Source: Nocardioides sp. SYSU D00065 (GTDB lineage: Bacteria; Actinomycetota; Actinomycetes; Propionibacteriales; Nocardioidaceae). Taken from it: a stretch of 64,000 nt of DNA. Of this stretch, positions 19,171 to 26,905 are shown in pieces. The notes below the pieces were generated by a model, which did no database searches, was not told where the DNA came from, and was given only the letters and a program-made list of their open reading frames with translations. The translations under genes were made by a program, and so were the position numbers. Position 1 is the first letter of the stretch; each line of letters begins with the position of its first letter. The stretch covers positions 62,001 through 126,000 of the forward strand of contig NZ_JAFMSX010000005.1 of assembly GCF_017916425.1 (NCBI RefSeq), written 5' to 3'.

Positions 19171-19818
19171 TCACCGCCGGCCACACTCGAGGTAGTGCAG
19201 GACCGCGGTGACCCGGCGGTCGGCGTCGTCCGAGGGCGGCAGGTCGAGCTTGGCGAAGATCGAGCGGATGTGCTTGTGCACCGCTCCCTCGGTCACGACC
19301 AGCTGCTCGGCGATGGCGGCGTTGCCGCGGCCCTCGGCCATCAGCGCCAGCACCTCCCGCTCTCGCGACGTCAGTCGCGAGAGCCGCTCGTCTGGACGGG
19401 CGACGAGCTGGGCGACGACCTCCGGGTCGATCGCCGTGCCGCCGTCGGCCACGTGCTGAAGCGCTCGGACGAACGTCTCGACCCGGCCGACCCGCTCCTT
19501 GAGCAGGTAGCCCAGCCCTCGCCCGCCCTGCGCCAGCAGCTCGGTCGCGAAGGTCTGCTCCACGTAGGCCGAGAGCACCAGCACGGGAAGGCCCGGCACG
19601 CGCCGCCGGGCCTCGACCGCGGCGCGCACGCCCTCGTCGGTGTGGGTCGGCGGCATGCGTACGTCGACGACGGCCACGTCGGGGACGTACTGCTCCACGG
19701 CGGCCAGGAGCTCCTCACCGTCGCCGACGGAGGCCACGACGTCGTGCCCCTCGGCGGTGAGGACAGCGGCGATGCCCTCGCGCAGCAACGGGTCGTCCTC
19801 GGCGATCACGATCCGCAC
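19171..19818 (-). CDS. NarL/LuxR-family response regulator
   Basis: This 215-residue response regulator has a receiver domain with acidic pocket EDD near residue 7 and phospho-acceptor Asp52 in VVDVRMPP, followed by a LuxR-type helix-turn-helix, LTSREREVLALMAEG...AVHKHIRSIFAKL. It is the output partner of the histidine kinase whose 3' end overlaps it by 13 bases. The GTG at 19818 starts MRIVIAEDD. Target genes are unknown; the divergent serine hydrolase upstream of the kinase is a candidate. Confidence 0.95.
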   Translation of the reverse strand: MRIVIAEDDPLLREGIAAVLTAEGHDVVASVGDGEELLAAVEQYVPDVAVVDVRMPPTHTDEGVRAAVEARRRVPGLPVLVLSAYVEQTFATELLAQGGRGLGYLLKERVGRVETFVRALQHVADGGTAIDPEVVAQLVARPDERLSRLTSREREVLALMAEGRGNAAIAEQLVVTEGAVHKHIRSIFAKLDLPPSDDADRRVTAVLHYLECGRR

Positions 19819-21065
19819 GGCACGACCACCTCCACCTCGGTCGGCCCACCGGCCGGGCTCCGCAGCGTCCAGGTCCCGTCCATCGCCTCCACCCTCCTCC
19901 TGATCCCGGCCAGCCCTGTTCCCCCGGCCTCGTCGGCCCCACCGCGACCGTCGTCGCGCACGAGCGCGTGCACACGGTCGGGGTGCCGGCGCACCACGAC
20001 GTGCACGCTCGTCGCGCCGCTGTGCCGCGCCACGTTGGTCAGCGCCTCGGCCACCATCGAGTACACCGTCGCCTCCACCGAGGCCGGGCTGCGGACGGGG
20101 ACGTCGACCTCCACCGTGCACGGCACGGCTGAGGCGGCGGCCAGTCCGTGCACCGCCCCCGCCAGCCCGCGGTCGCTCAGCACGGGCGGCAGGATGCTCC
20201 GCACGACCGCGCGGAGCTCTGCCAGGGCGAGCTCGGCGGCGTCCTGCGCCTGGTCGAGCAGGCGCGCGGTGGTGTCGGGGTCGCCCGCGAGGCTGCGGCG
20301 GGCTGCGCCCATCAGCACGGTCGTGGCGACGATGCGGTTCTGCGCTCCGTCGTGGAGCGAGCGCTCGATCCGGCGCAGCTCCGCCACGTGGGCGTCCAGT
20401 GCCGCCGCGCGGGTGCGGGCGAGCTCGACGACCCGCAGCTCCAGGTCACCGTCGGACCGGCCCAGCAGCCGGCGTCCCAGGCGCAGCTGCCGGCGTGCGA
20501 GCACCGGGCCGAGCACCACCGTCGCGGCCGCCCACGCGGCGCCGAGCAGGACCACCGCCGGCACCCCTGACCAGTCCCGCACCACCCACAGGGCCGGCGA
20601 GGGCGACGCCCATCCGTCCGGCAGGGTCCACCACCACAGGGGGAAGGTCAGGTCCTGGACCGCCGACAACGGTGCCAGCACCGCCAGGAAGCCGACCACC
20701 GTGCCGCCGACGCCGTGCCGCGCCAGCCAGGCGGCCTCGGCGCGGGTGGCGGGATCGCGCCACGCCTCGCGCAGGCCCGCTGCGCGGCGCGGCGGGACCG
20801 GTACCTCGAGCCCCCAGCGACCGAGCCGGGCACGCTCGCGGTCGGCCAGCGCGTGCAGCGCCTGCAGAGTCGGGCGCGCTGTCAGCACGCCGACCACCAG
20901 CGCCCAGATCAGCAGTCCGAGGGCCAGCAGCGCGGTCCCGAAGCCGCCCAGCAGCTGCTCCAGGGCTCGCCCGCTCGTGCGCAGCAGCGACATCACGCGC
21001 TCGGCCGGCACCCCTCGCGGCCGGGGCCTCGACGACGTCGACACCCGGACCTCCTGCCCCGTCAC
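19806..21065 (-). CDS. NarL-type sensor histidine kinase
   Basis: This 419-residue sensor kinase has a membrane segment near residues 43-62, further hydrophobic segments at about 120-145 and 165-190, a HisKA_3 dimerisation helix with phospho-acceptor His238 in ERSLHDGAQNR, and a C-terminal HATPase with GGTGLAGIRRRV. The GTG at 21065 has AGGAG six bases upstream. It is first in an operon with the overlapping response regulator. The signal cannot be inferred. Confidence 0.93.
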   Translation of the reverse strand: MTGQEVRVSTSSRPRPRGVPAERVMSLLRTSGRALEQLLGGFGTALLALGLLIWALVVGVLTARPTLQALHALADRERARLGRWGLEVPVPPRRAAGLREAWRDPATRAEAAWLARHGVGGTVVGFLAVLAPLSAVQDLTFPLWWWTLPDGWASPSPALWVVRDWSGVPAVVLLGAAWAAATVVLGPVLARRQLRLGRRLLGRSDGDLELRVVELARTRAAALDAHVAELRRIERSLHDGAQNRIVATTVLMGAARRSLAGDPDTTARLLDQAQDAAELALAELRAVVRSILPPVLSDRGLAGAVHGLAAASAVPCTVEVDVPVRSPASVEATVYSMVAEALTNVARHSGATSVHVVVRRHPDRVHALVRDDGRGGADEAGGTGLAGIRRRVEAMDGTWTLRSPAGGPTEVEVVVPCGS

Positions 21066-21274
21066 TCGCTGCTCCTGCCGCTCGCCTGTCGATGCACCGC
21101 CCCATCACCGGTCGGTCCCAGGCCTGGCAGCGTAGGGGCGGCGGCGCCCGTGCCGGGCGTGGAAGCGCGAAGAGTAGTGCCTGCTGTACCACGGGACGGC
21201 AGGCCACGGGATCGATCCGGGTCGCTCCCGGGACGAGGCTGGAGGCACCTGGAAATGCCACCGAAGGAGCTCAG

Positions 21275-22510
21275 ATGCCCGTCCTGTCCCGCACCACCGC
21301 GTCCCTCGCGGCCGCCGCCCTGTCCCTCAGCCTCGCCGGCCCCGCCAGCGCGGTGCTCCCCGAGCGACCGGCATCCCCGCCAGCCGACCCGGCCGCCGAC
21401 CGCGCCGCCAACCGCGCCGCCAACCGCGCCGCCGACCGGGCCGCCGACCGGGCCGCCGACCCGCAGCAGCTGCTGGACCGGCTGGTCGAGCGCACCGGCT
21501 TCCCGGGCGTCGTCGCGACCGTGCGCGACGCGGACGGCCGCGTCCGTACCTTCACCGCCGGCACCAGCGACACGACCACGGGGCGTCCGGTGGACCCGGA
21601 CTCACGCGTGCGCATCGCCAGCAACACCAAGATGTTCACCGCCACGGTCGTGCTGCAGCTGGTCGGCGAGGGACTCGTCGACCTCGACGCCCCGATCGAG
21701 CGATACCTCCCCGGTGTCGTGCGCGGCGGCGGCAACGACGGCCGCCGGATCACGGTGCGGCAGCTGCTGCAGCAGACCAGCGGCCTGCCCGACTACGACT
21801 CCGTGGTGATCGAGGCCGGCGGCTCTCTCAGCGCGGTCGCCCACACGTACTTCGAGCCGCACGACCTCCTCGACGCCGCCCTGGCCGGGAAGTCCGAGTT
21901 CGCGCCGGGCACCGGTTGGGGGTACTCCAACACCAACTACGTGCTGCTCGGCCTGCTCGTGCAGCGGGTCACCGGCCGTCCCATCGGCGAGGTGATCGCC
22001 CGGCGCGTGGTCGAACCGCTCGGGCTGCGCGACACGTACTGGCCGCGTGTCGGTGAGCAGCGCATCCGGGGCACCCACCCCCACGGCTACGTCGCCGACG
22101 CACCCGGCGCCCCGTGGCAGGACATCACCCGGATGGACCCCTCACTGGGATGGGCCGCCGGACAGCTGGTGTCGACGCCCGCAGACCTCGGCCGGTTCAT
22201 GGCCGCGCTGGTGGGTGGGGAGCTCCTCGCCCCCCGCGAGCTCGCCGAGATGCGCCGCACCGTCAAGGCGCCCGGCTTCGACGCCGAGCCCGGCTGGCGC
22301 TACGGCCTCGGTCTGGCTCGGTACCGCCTCGACTGCGGGGTGGTCGGCTGGGGCCACGGCGGCGACATCCAGGGCTTCGAGACGCGCAACCTCGTCACGG
22401 ACGACGGCCGGTGGGCGGTCGTGGCGGTGACCGCCCTGCCGACCGGCCTCGACATGCTCGCCGACGTCAGCCGCACCGTGGAGCAGCTGGTCTGCGACGC
22501 GGGCGAGTGA
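21275..22510 (+). CDS. Secreted serine hydrolase (beta-lactamase/D-Ala-D-Ala carboxypeptidase family)
   Basis: This 411-residue precursor has a signal peptide (LSLAGPASA), then a low-complexity spacer of AADR/AANR tetrapeptide repeats (about residues 40-63), then a class C-like serine hydrolase domain. Ser116-x-x-Lys119 is in ASNTKMF, Tyr-Ser-Asn is in GWGYSNTNY and GHGGDIQG carries the third motif. It is probably a cell-wall peptidase or esterase rather than a true beta-lactamase. An ideal GAAGGAG lies five bases before the ATG. It is divergent from the sensor kinase operon. Confidence 0.9.
   Translation: MPVLSRTTASLAAAALSLSLAGPASAVLPERPASPPADPAADRAANRAANRAADRAADRAADPQQLLDRLVERTGFPGVVATVRDADGRVRTFTAGTSDTTTGRPVDPDSRVRIASNTKMFTATVVLQLVGEGLVDLDAPIERYLPGVVRGGGNDGRRITVRQLLQQTSGLPDYDSVVIEAGGSLSAVAHTYFEPHDLLDAALAGKSEFAPGTGWGYSNTNYVLLGLLVQRVTGRPIGEVIARRVVEPLGLRDTYWPRVGEQRIRGTHPHGYVADAPGAPWQDITRMDPSLGWAAGQLVSTPADLGRFMAALVGGELLAPRELAEMRRTVKAPGFDAEPGWRYGLGLARYRLDCGVVGWGHGGDIQGFETRNLVTDDGRWAVVAVTALPTGLDMLADVSRTVEQLVCDAGE
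21392..21460 (+). repeat. In-frame 12-base tandem repeat in serine hydrolase spacer
   Basis: About 5.7 copies of a GCCGCCGACCGC-like unit encode A-A-D/N-R repeats between the signal peptide and the catalytic domain. Copies differ only at GAC/AAC and CGC/CGG, so length variation by slippage is plausible. Confidence 0.75.
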
Positions 22511-22533
22511 CGCGCCGCGCTGCGCCGGCCGGC

Positions 22534-23643
22534 TCAGGGACGGACGACCTCCAGCCCGAGCCAGCCGGCCAGCGCGTCGAGCTCCGCGGCCACCCGCCGC
22601 CGCCGCGCCGCCGACCAGTCGCCGTCCTCGTGGACGGCGTCGACGACCAGGACCCCGGCGTCGCGTTCGGCGGTCGCGTCGACCTTGCCCACCAGCTCGT
22701 CGCCGTCGAGCACCGGCATCGCCCAATAGCCCCACCGGCGAGCGGCCGCCGGCTTGTACATCTCCAGCTGATAGTCGAACTCGAACAGGTCCGTCATCCG
22801 CTTGCGGTCGAAGACCAGCCGGTCGAGCGGCGACAGGATCGCCGTCCGGGCCTCGAAGGCGTGGTCGAGCAGCTCCGGGTCCACCCGCCACAGACCGCGT
22901 ACGCCCTCGACCCGCGCCGGCTCTCCGGTGTCGCGCACGTCGTAGCGCTCGTGCCATGCCTCCAGCGCGCGCGGGCGCGCGATGCCGAGGGCCCGCAGCC
23001 GTCGCTCGGCCAGCGTCCGGTGCGCCACCTCGGCCGGGACGGCGGGCTCCCCCGGGTGCACGCGCTCGGCCAGGTCCCAGTGCCGCTCGCGGCCCTCGCG
23101 CGAGGCGACGGCGACCTCGCCGCGTGCCTCCATGCACTCCAGCAGCTTCATGACGTTCTTGTCGTTGGTCCACCCGGTCGAGCGCCACGGCACCTCGCAC
23201 GTGTCGGGCAGGTCGCGGGCGGCGGTCGGGCCCTCGGACCGGAGCAGCGCCAGGATGTCGCGGCGGCAGCCGTCGTTGGCGGCCACCCAGTCTCGCAGGT
23301 CCTCCTGCCACGCTGCCAGGGGCGGCTCGCCGGGCCACGACTCCATGTCGGCACGGAACAGCGCGACGTCCTCGCTGGGCCGCAGCATGCCCTGCAGCTC
23401 GACGACCGCGCCGTCGCCGACGAGCGCCTCGAGGTCATCGGGTGCGTAGCCCGCGCCCAGACGCGTCCACAGCGCCAGGTCGGCGTGGTGGGCGACCACC
23501 CGGGTCAGGTCGACCTGCAGGAAGCCGAGGTGGCGCACCACCTCGAGCACGTCGGTGGGACGACGGGCTGTCAGCAGCTGAGCGTGCACGGCGACCCGCC
23601 GCGCCTGCTGCCGGGTCAGATCGTGGCCGGAGCGGGCGGACAT
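22534..23643 (-). CDS. Winged-helix DNA glycosylase, YcaQ/AlkX family
   Basis: This 369-residue HTH_42-type protein resembles E. coli YcaQ, which unhooks DNA interstrand crosslinks. It opens with LTRQQARRVAVHAQLL and contains the family blocks LGFLQVDLTRVVAHHADLALWTRLG and LVFDRKRMTDLFEFDYQLEMY, with KRRWGYW-type residues (ARRWGYWAMPVL) near the C-terminus. TAGGAT lies six bases before the ATG, so it is probably leaderless. It is convergent with the serine hydrolase. Confidence 0.88.
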   Translation of the reverse strand: MSARSGHDLTRQQARRVAVHAQLLTARRPTDVLEVVRHLGFLQVDLTRVVAHHADLALWTRLGAGYAPDDLEALVGDGAVVELQGMLRPSEDVALFRADMESWPGEPPLAAWQEDLRDWVAANDGCRRDILALLRSEGPTAARDLPDTCEVPWRSTGWTNDKNVMKLLECMEARGEVAVASREGRERHWDLAERVHPGEPAVPAEVAHRTLAERRLRALGIARPRALEAWHERYDVRDTGEPARVEGVRGLWRVDPELLDHAFEARTAILSPLDRLVFDRKRMTDLFEFDYQLEMYKPAAARRWGYWAMPVLDGDELVGKVDATAERDAGVLVVDAVHEDGDWSAARRRRVAAELDALAGWLGLEVVRP

Positions 23644-23649
23644 GGACCG

Positions 23650-23655
23650 ATCCTA
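23650..23655 (-). promoter_or_regulatory. -10 hexamer TAGGAT for leaderless ycaQ-like gene
   Basis: TAGGAT ends six bases before the ATG at 23643. Confidence 0.5.
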
Positions 23656-23752
23656 GGGCTGACCTGTCGGGTCGCCGCCGCACGAACGGGTCACGGAGAC
23701 ATGGCCCGATCGGGTCATCTGTCCCCCAAGATCAGGCATTCCGCCGCGTTCT

Positions 23753-23767
23753 GAACACCTGGTGTTC
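23753..23767. promoter_or_regulatory. Palindrome GAACACC-T-GGTGTTC
   Basis: A perfect 7-bp inverted repeat lies between the divergent ycaQ-like and small zinc-protein genes. It resembles a LexA box in its GAAC/GTTC ends, but the spacing between them is seven bases rather than four, so it is not called as SOS. It is an operator candidate. Confidence 0.35.
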
Positions 23768-23869
23768 GCGCCGGTGTCACCGTGGAGGTCGCCGGCGGCA
23801 GGCGGGACCAGCCTCGCGACGCCGTCCGGGCGACCGACTACGAACACCAGCTGCCGTGGGGGCACCACC

Positions 23870-24016
23870 ATGTGGGACACCGTCGAGACGAACCCGGTCC
23901 ACCTGTCGCACGACCTGCCGTGCACCGCGTGCGGGCACGGTCCGCACACCTACCTGCCGTGCTCGGACACCTGCGACTGCGCCCACGGGCGCGACCGGGC
24001 CTTCAGCGCCGTCTGA
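23870..24016 (+). CDS. Small cysteine-rich zinc-ribbon-like protein (48 aa)
   Basis: A 48-residue frame has CTAC, then CSDTCDC about ten residues later, with several His residues between and around them, consistent with one bound zinc. The ATG at 23870 starts MWDTVETNPVHL; the longer in-frame start at 23762 would add non-conserved-looking sequence. Its last 14 bases overlap the convergent phosphatase gene. No function is known. Confidence 0.6.
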   Translation: MWDTVETNPVHLSHDLPCTACGHGPHTYLPCSDTCDCAHGRDRAFSAV

Positions 24017-25772
24017 CGCGCTGCCGCACGCGGTCGATGAGGCGCTCGCGCGCCGGCGGCCTGCCGTGCTCGTCGAGCGCGTACGCCTGGACCTTCGCGA
24101 GCCGGGGGCGCTCGTGGTGGTCGTCGACGACGGTGCCGGTGACCCACCACATCCGCAGGCTCGGCCCGCCCAGCCGGAGGAAGGCGAGGTTGTTGTCGAA
24201 CCAGGGGCCCTCGGCGTAGCGCCACCGCAGGGGCGCGTCGGGCACGCGCGCCGAGCGGGCGGCCAGCCGTCCGGCGGGGCCGGCCACGCCGTACGACAGC
24301 ACGGCGGTGGCGAACCGGGTGGCGCGCGAGAGCGGGTTGCGGATCGGTGAGCAGACCGCCTGCAGGATCGTGGCGTCGAGACGGCGGCCGTCGGCCGGCC
24401 ACGCTTCGCTGACGTAGCTGTGGTGCACGTCGCCGGACAGGAACGTCACCGTCGACGGCGCCCGACCGCGCTTCCCCGCCGCGACCTCGACGGTCTGCTG
24501 CGAGACCTCGTGGAAGCTGCGCTGGAAGGCGCCCCAGTGCTCGAGGTCGACGGTGGTGCGCAGCTGCTCGCCCACGCGACCCGCTCGTTCGCCCCACGCT
24601 CCCCCGGCCAGTGCCTCGCCGAAAGCCTCGAGGTGGTGCAGTCCCCGGGCCAGCAGGAACGGCAGTGACGTGCCGACGAGCAGGTGGTCGACGTCGCCGC
24701 GCAGCTGGTCGTCGAGCCAGGCGGCCTCCTCCGCGTCGAGCATGGCGCGCGACTCCGGACGGAGGTCGCGCGCGGCACGGGAGTCCACGACGACGAGCCG
24801 GGCCTGCGTGTCGAAGTCGCGCGTGTAGCTCCACCGGTACGCCGACGGCTCCTGGTCGACCCGCGCGGCGAAGGCATCGAGCCGGTCGCTGAGGTCGAGC
24901 TCGCCGTCGCCGCGGTGCGCGAGCACCTCGGCGTACAGCTCGTCCGCGGCACGCGCGGTCGGCGAGAGGTTGCCAAGGTGCTGGTAGACCCAGTACGACG
25001 CCAGACCCGCGACGATGCGGTCGTGCCACCACGACGTGGCCTCCATCTCCCGGCGCCAGTCGAGCGAGGTGTTCCAGTCGTCGCGGATGTCGTGGTCGTC
25101 GAAGATCATCGCGCTGGGCACCGTCGACAGCAGCCACCGGATGGCGTCGTCCGACCAGGCCAGGCCGTAGAGGTGGGCGTACTCCTCGTAGTCCTTGAGC
25201 TCGGTCCACGGCGGCTCGTCGATGTCGCGGCGCGACTCGATGAACGCCTTCATCTCCTCGGTCGTCTCGTCGGCGTAGACCTGGTCGCCGAGGAACAGCA
25301 GGAGATCGGGCAGCCGGCCCTCGACGAGGTCGGCGTCGTCGGGATCCACCGGAGGTGCGTGGTCGGCCAGCCGGAGCGCCCAGGTCCGCAGGGCGTCCAC
25401 GCCGTGCGAGCTGTTGCCGCCGCGGTCGTGGGAGACCGAGGTGCGGCACGAGCCGAAGGCGAGGTGCAGGGGTCGACCGGGCTCGAGCGTCGCGATCCGC
25501 GGGGCCGGGAAGGCCGAGCCTGCCTCCGGCCAGACCGTCTGGCCATCGACCTCGACCGTGTAGGGCTCGGTGGTGCCAGGCGCCAGGCCGCCGAGCTCCA
25601 CGAGGGCGTAGTGGTGCCCGTGCACGGCGAAGGTGGGGGCACTGGCCGAGGCGTCGCCGCGGGTGACGGTGACCGTGGCACGGTCGCGGGTCTCGACCCA
25701 CACGGCCGCGGACGTCTCGTCGACGTAGCGCAGCAGCGGGCCGAGCACGAGCGCGCGGTCGGTGTCGGTCAC
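24003..25772 (-). CDS. PhoD-like metallophosphatase (alkaline phosphatase D family)
   Basis: This 589-residue PhoD-like phosphodiesterase/phosphatase has an N-terminal beta-sandwich domain (about residues 1-85) followed by the metallophosphoesterase core: AFGSCRTS, LLFLGDQVYADE, IFDDHDIRDDWN and LSGDVHHSYVSEAW. No signal peptide is visible, unlike secreted PhoD, so it may act inside the cell. The start is GTG 25772, whose GTGA overlaps the stop of the upstream alcohol dehydrogenase, so the two are translationally coupled. Longer upstream frames are not used. Confidence 0.9.
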   Translation of the reverse strand: MTDTDRALVLGPLLRYVDETSAAVWVETRDRATVTVTRGDASASAPTFAVHGHHYALVELGGLAPGTTEPYTVEVDGQTVWPEAGSAFPAPRIATLEPGRPLHLAFGSCRTSVSHDRGGNSSHGVDALRTWALRLADHAPPVDPDDADLVEGRLPDLLLFLGDQVYADETTEEMKAFIESRRDIDEPPWTELKDYEEYAHLYGLAWSDDAIRWLLSTVPSAMIFDDHDIRDDWNTSLDWRREMEATSWWHDRIVAGLASYWVYQHLGNLSPTARAADELYAEVLAHRGDGELDLSDRLDAFAARVDQEPSAYRWSYTRDFDTQARLVVVDSRAARDLRPESRAMLDAEEAAWLDDQLRGDVDHLLVGTSLPFLLARGLHHLEAFGEALAGGAWGERAGRVGEQLRTTVDLEHWGAFQRSFHEVSQQTVEVAAGKRGRAPSTVTFLSGDVHHSYVSEAWPADGRRLDATILQAVCSPIRNPLSRATRFATAVLSYGVAGPAGRLAARSARVPDAPLRWRYAEGPWFDNNLAFLRLGGPSLRMWWVTGTVVDDHHERPRLAKVQAYALDEHGRPPARERLIDRVRQRVRRR

Positions 25773-26785
25773 GGTCGGAGCAGGACCTTGATCGCGCGTC
25801 GCTCGTCCATCGCCCGGTAGCCCTCCGGCGACTGCGACATCGGCAGGGTGAGGTCGAACACCCGGCCGGGGTCGATGGCACCCGACAGCACCCGCTCGAG
25901 CAGGTCGGGCAGGTAGCGGCGCACGGGCGCCATCCCGCCGGCCAGACCGACGTTCTTCTGGAACATCCGCCGCACCGGCAGCTCCACACCGTGCGGTACG
26001 CCGACGAACCCGACGGTGGAGCCGGGTCGGGCCACCGCGAAGGCGGTGCGCATCGCCGTGTCGGTGCCGACGCACTCCAGCACCGCGTCGGCGCCGACGC
26101 CGTCCGTCAGCTCCGCGATCCGCGCCTCGCCCTCCTCGCCCCGCTCCGCGACGACGTCGGTGGCGCCGAACGCACGCGCGATCTCCTGGCGCGGCTCGTG
26201 CCGCGACATGGCGATCACCCGCTCGGCGCCCATCTGGGCCGCGGCCAGGACCCCGCTGAGGCCCACCGCCCCGTCCCCGACCACGACGGCCGTGTGGCCG
26301 GGCTCGACGCCGGCCGCCACGGCGGCGTGCCAGCCGGTGGCCATCACGTCGGTCAGCGCGAGCAGCGAGGGGATCAGGTGCTCGTCCGGCATGCCGTCGG
26401 TCGCGACCAGACTGCCGTCGGCCTGGGTCACCCGGGCGTACTCGCCCTGCCCGCTCTGCGTGATCCCGAGGTTCACGCACGCGGACTGCACCCCCGCCGC
26501 GCAGTGCGCGCAGGTGTTGTCGCAGTGGCAGAACGGCACGAGGACGAAGTCGCCCACCTTGGCCTGCCGGACGGCGGAGCCGACCTCCTCGACCACGCCG
26601 ACGCACTCGTGGCCGATGGTGCTCCCGGCCTTGACCGGGTTCTCGCCACGGTAGGGCCACAGGTCGGAGCCGCAGATGCAGCCGGCCACGACCTTGACGA
26701 TCGCGTCCGTGGGCTGCTCGATCACCGGGTCGGGGACGTCCTCGAAGCGGATGTCGCCCGGACCGTGGATGGTGGTTGCACGCAT
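25769..26785 (-). CDS. Zinc-dependent alcohol dehydrogenase family protein
   Basis: This 338-residue medium-chain dehydrogenase has the catalytic-zinc ligands Cys and GHE (CICGSDLWPYRG, GHECVGVVEEVG), a structural-zinc loop with four Cys (CHCDNTCAHCAAGVQSAC) and a Rossmann segment GDGAVGLSGVLAA. It is near the IMP/threonine dehydrogenase-like alcohol dehydrogenases; the substrate is unknown. It is the first gene of the pair with the PhoD-like enzyme. AGGA precedes the ATG by about seven bases. Confidence 0.93.
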   Translation of the reverse strand: MRATTIHGPGDIRFEDVPDPVIEQPTDAIVKVVAGCICGSDLWPYRGENPVKAGSTIGHECVGVVEEVGSAVRQAKVGDFVLVPFCHCDNTCAHCAAGVQSACVNLGITQSGQGEYARVTQADGSLVATDGMPDEHLIPSLLALTDVMATGWHAAVAAGVEPGHTAVVVGDGAVGLSGVLAAAQMGAERVIAMSRHEPRQEIARAFGATDVVAERGEEGEARIAELTDGVGADAVLECVGTDTAMRTAFAVARPGSTVGFVGVPHGVELPVRRMFQKNVGLAGGMAPVRRYLPDLLERVLSGAIDPGRVFDLTLPMSQSPEGYRAMDERRAIKVLLRP

Positions 26786-26877
26786 GCCCAGATCCTCGCA
26801 CGCACGCGGACGCCTCCTCCCGCCCTAGGGGCGGTCGGTCGGCGGCGCATCAGGCACCGCGCGCGCCGGAGTGGCGT

Positions 26878-26899
26878 TATCTCATATCTGAGATACCGT
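26878..26899 (+). promoter_or_regulatory. 18-bp palindrome in the promoter of the HTH-MurA gene
   Basis: TATCTCA-TATC-TGAGATA (26878-26895) is a perfect 7-bp inverted repeat. It fills the space between a weak -35-like TGGCGT (26872-26877) and the -10 TACCGT (26894-26899), which ends six bases before the ATG. It is a textbook repressor operator position. The regulator is plausibly the HTH domain of the downstream protein itself. Confidence 0.6.
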
Positions 26900-26905
26900 G
26901 GGGGC

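Noticed and set aside
23753..23767. LexA/SOS box
   Set aside because: GAAC and GTTC are separated by seven bases, not the four expected for the actinobacterial LexA site.
25773..26801. N-terminal extension of the PhoD-like protein over the alcohol dehydrogenase
   Set aside because: The extension is an out-of-frame reading of a convincing dehydrogenase; the GTG at 25772 overlaps its stop as a coupled start.
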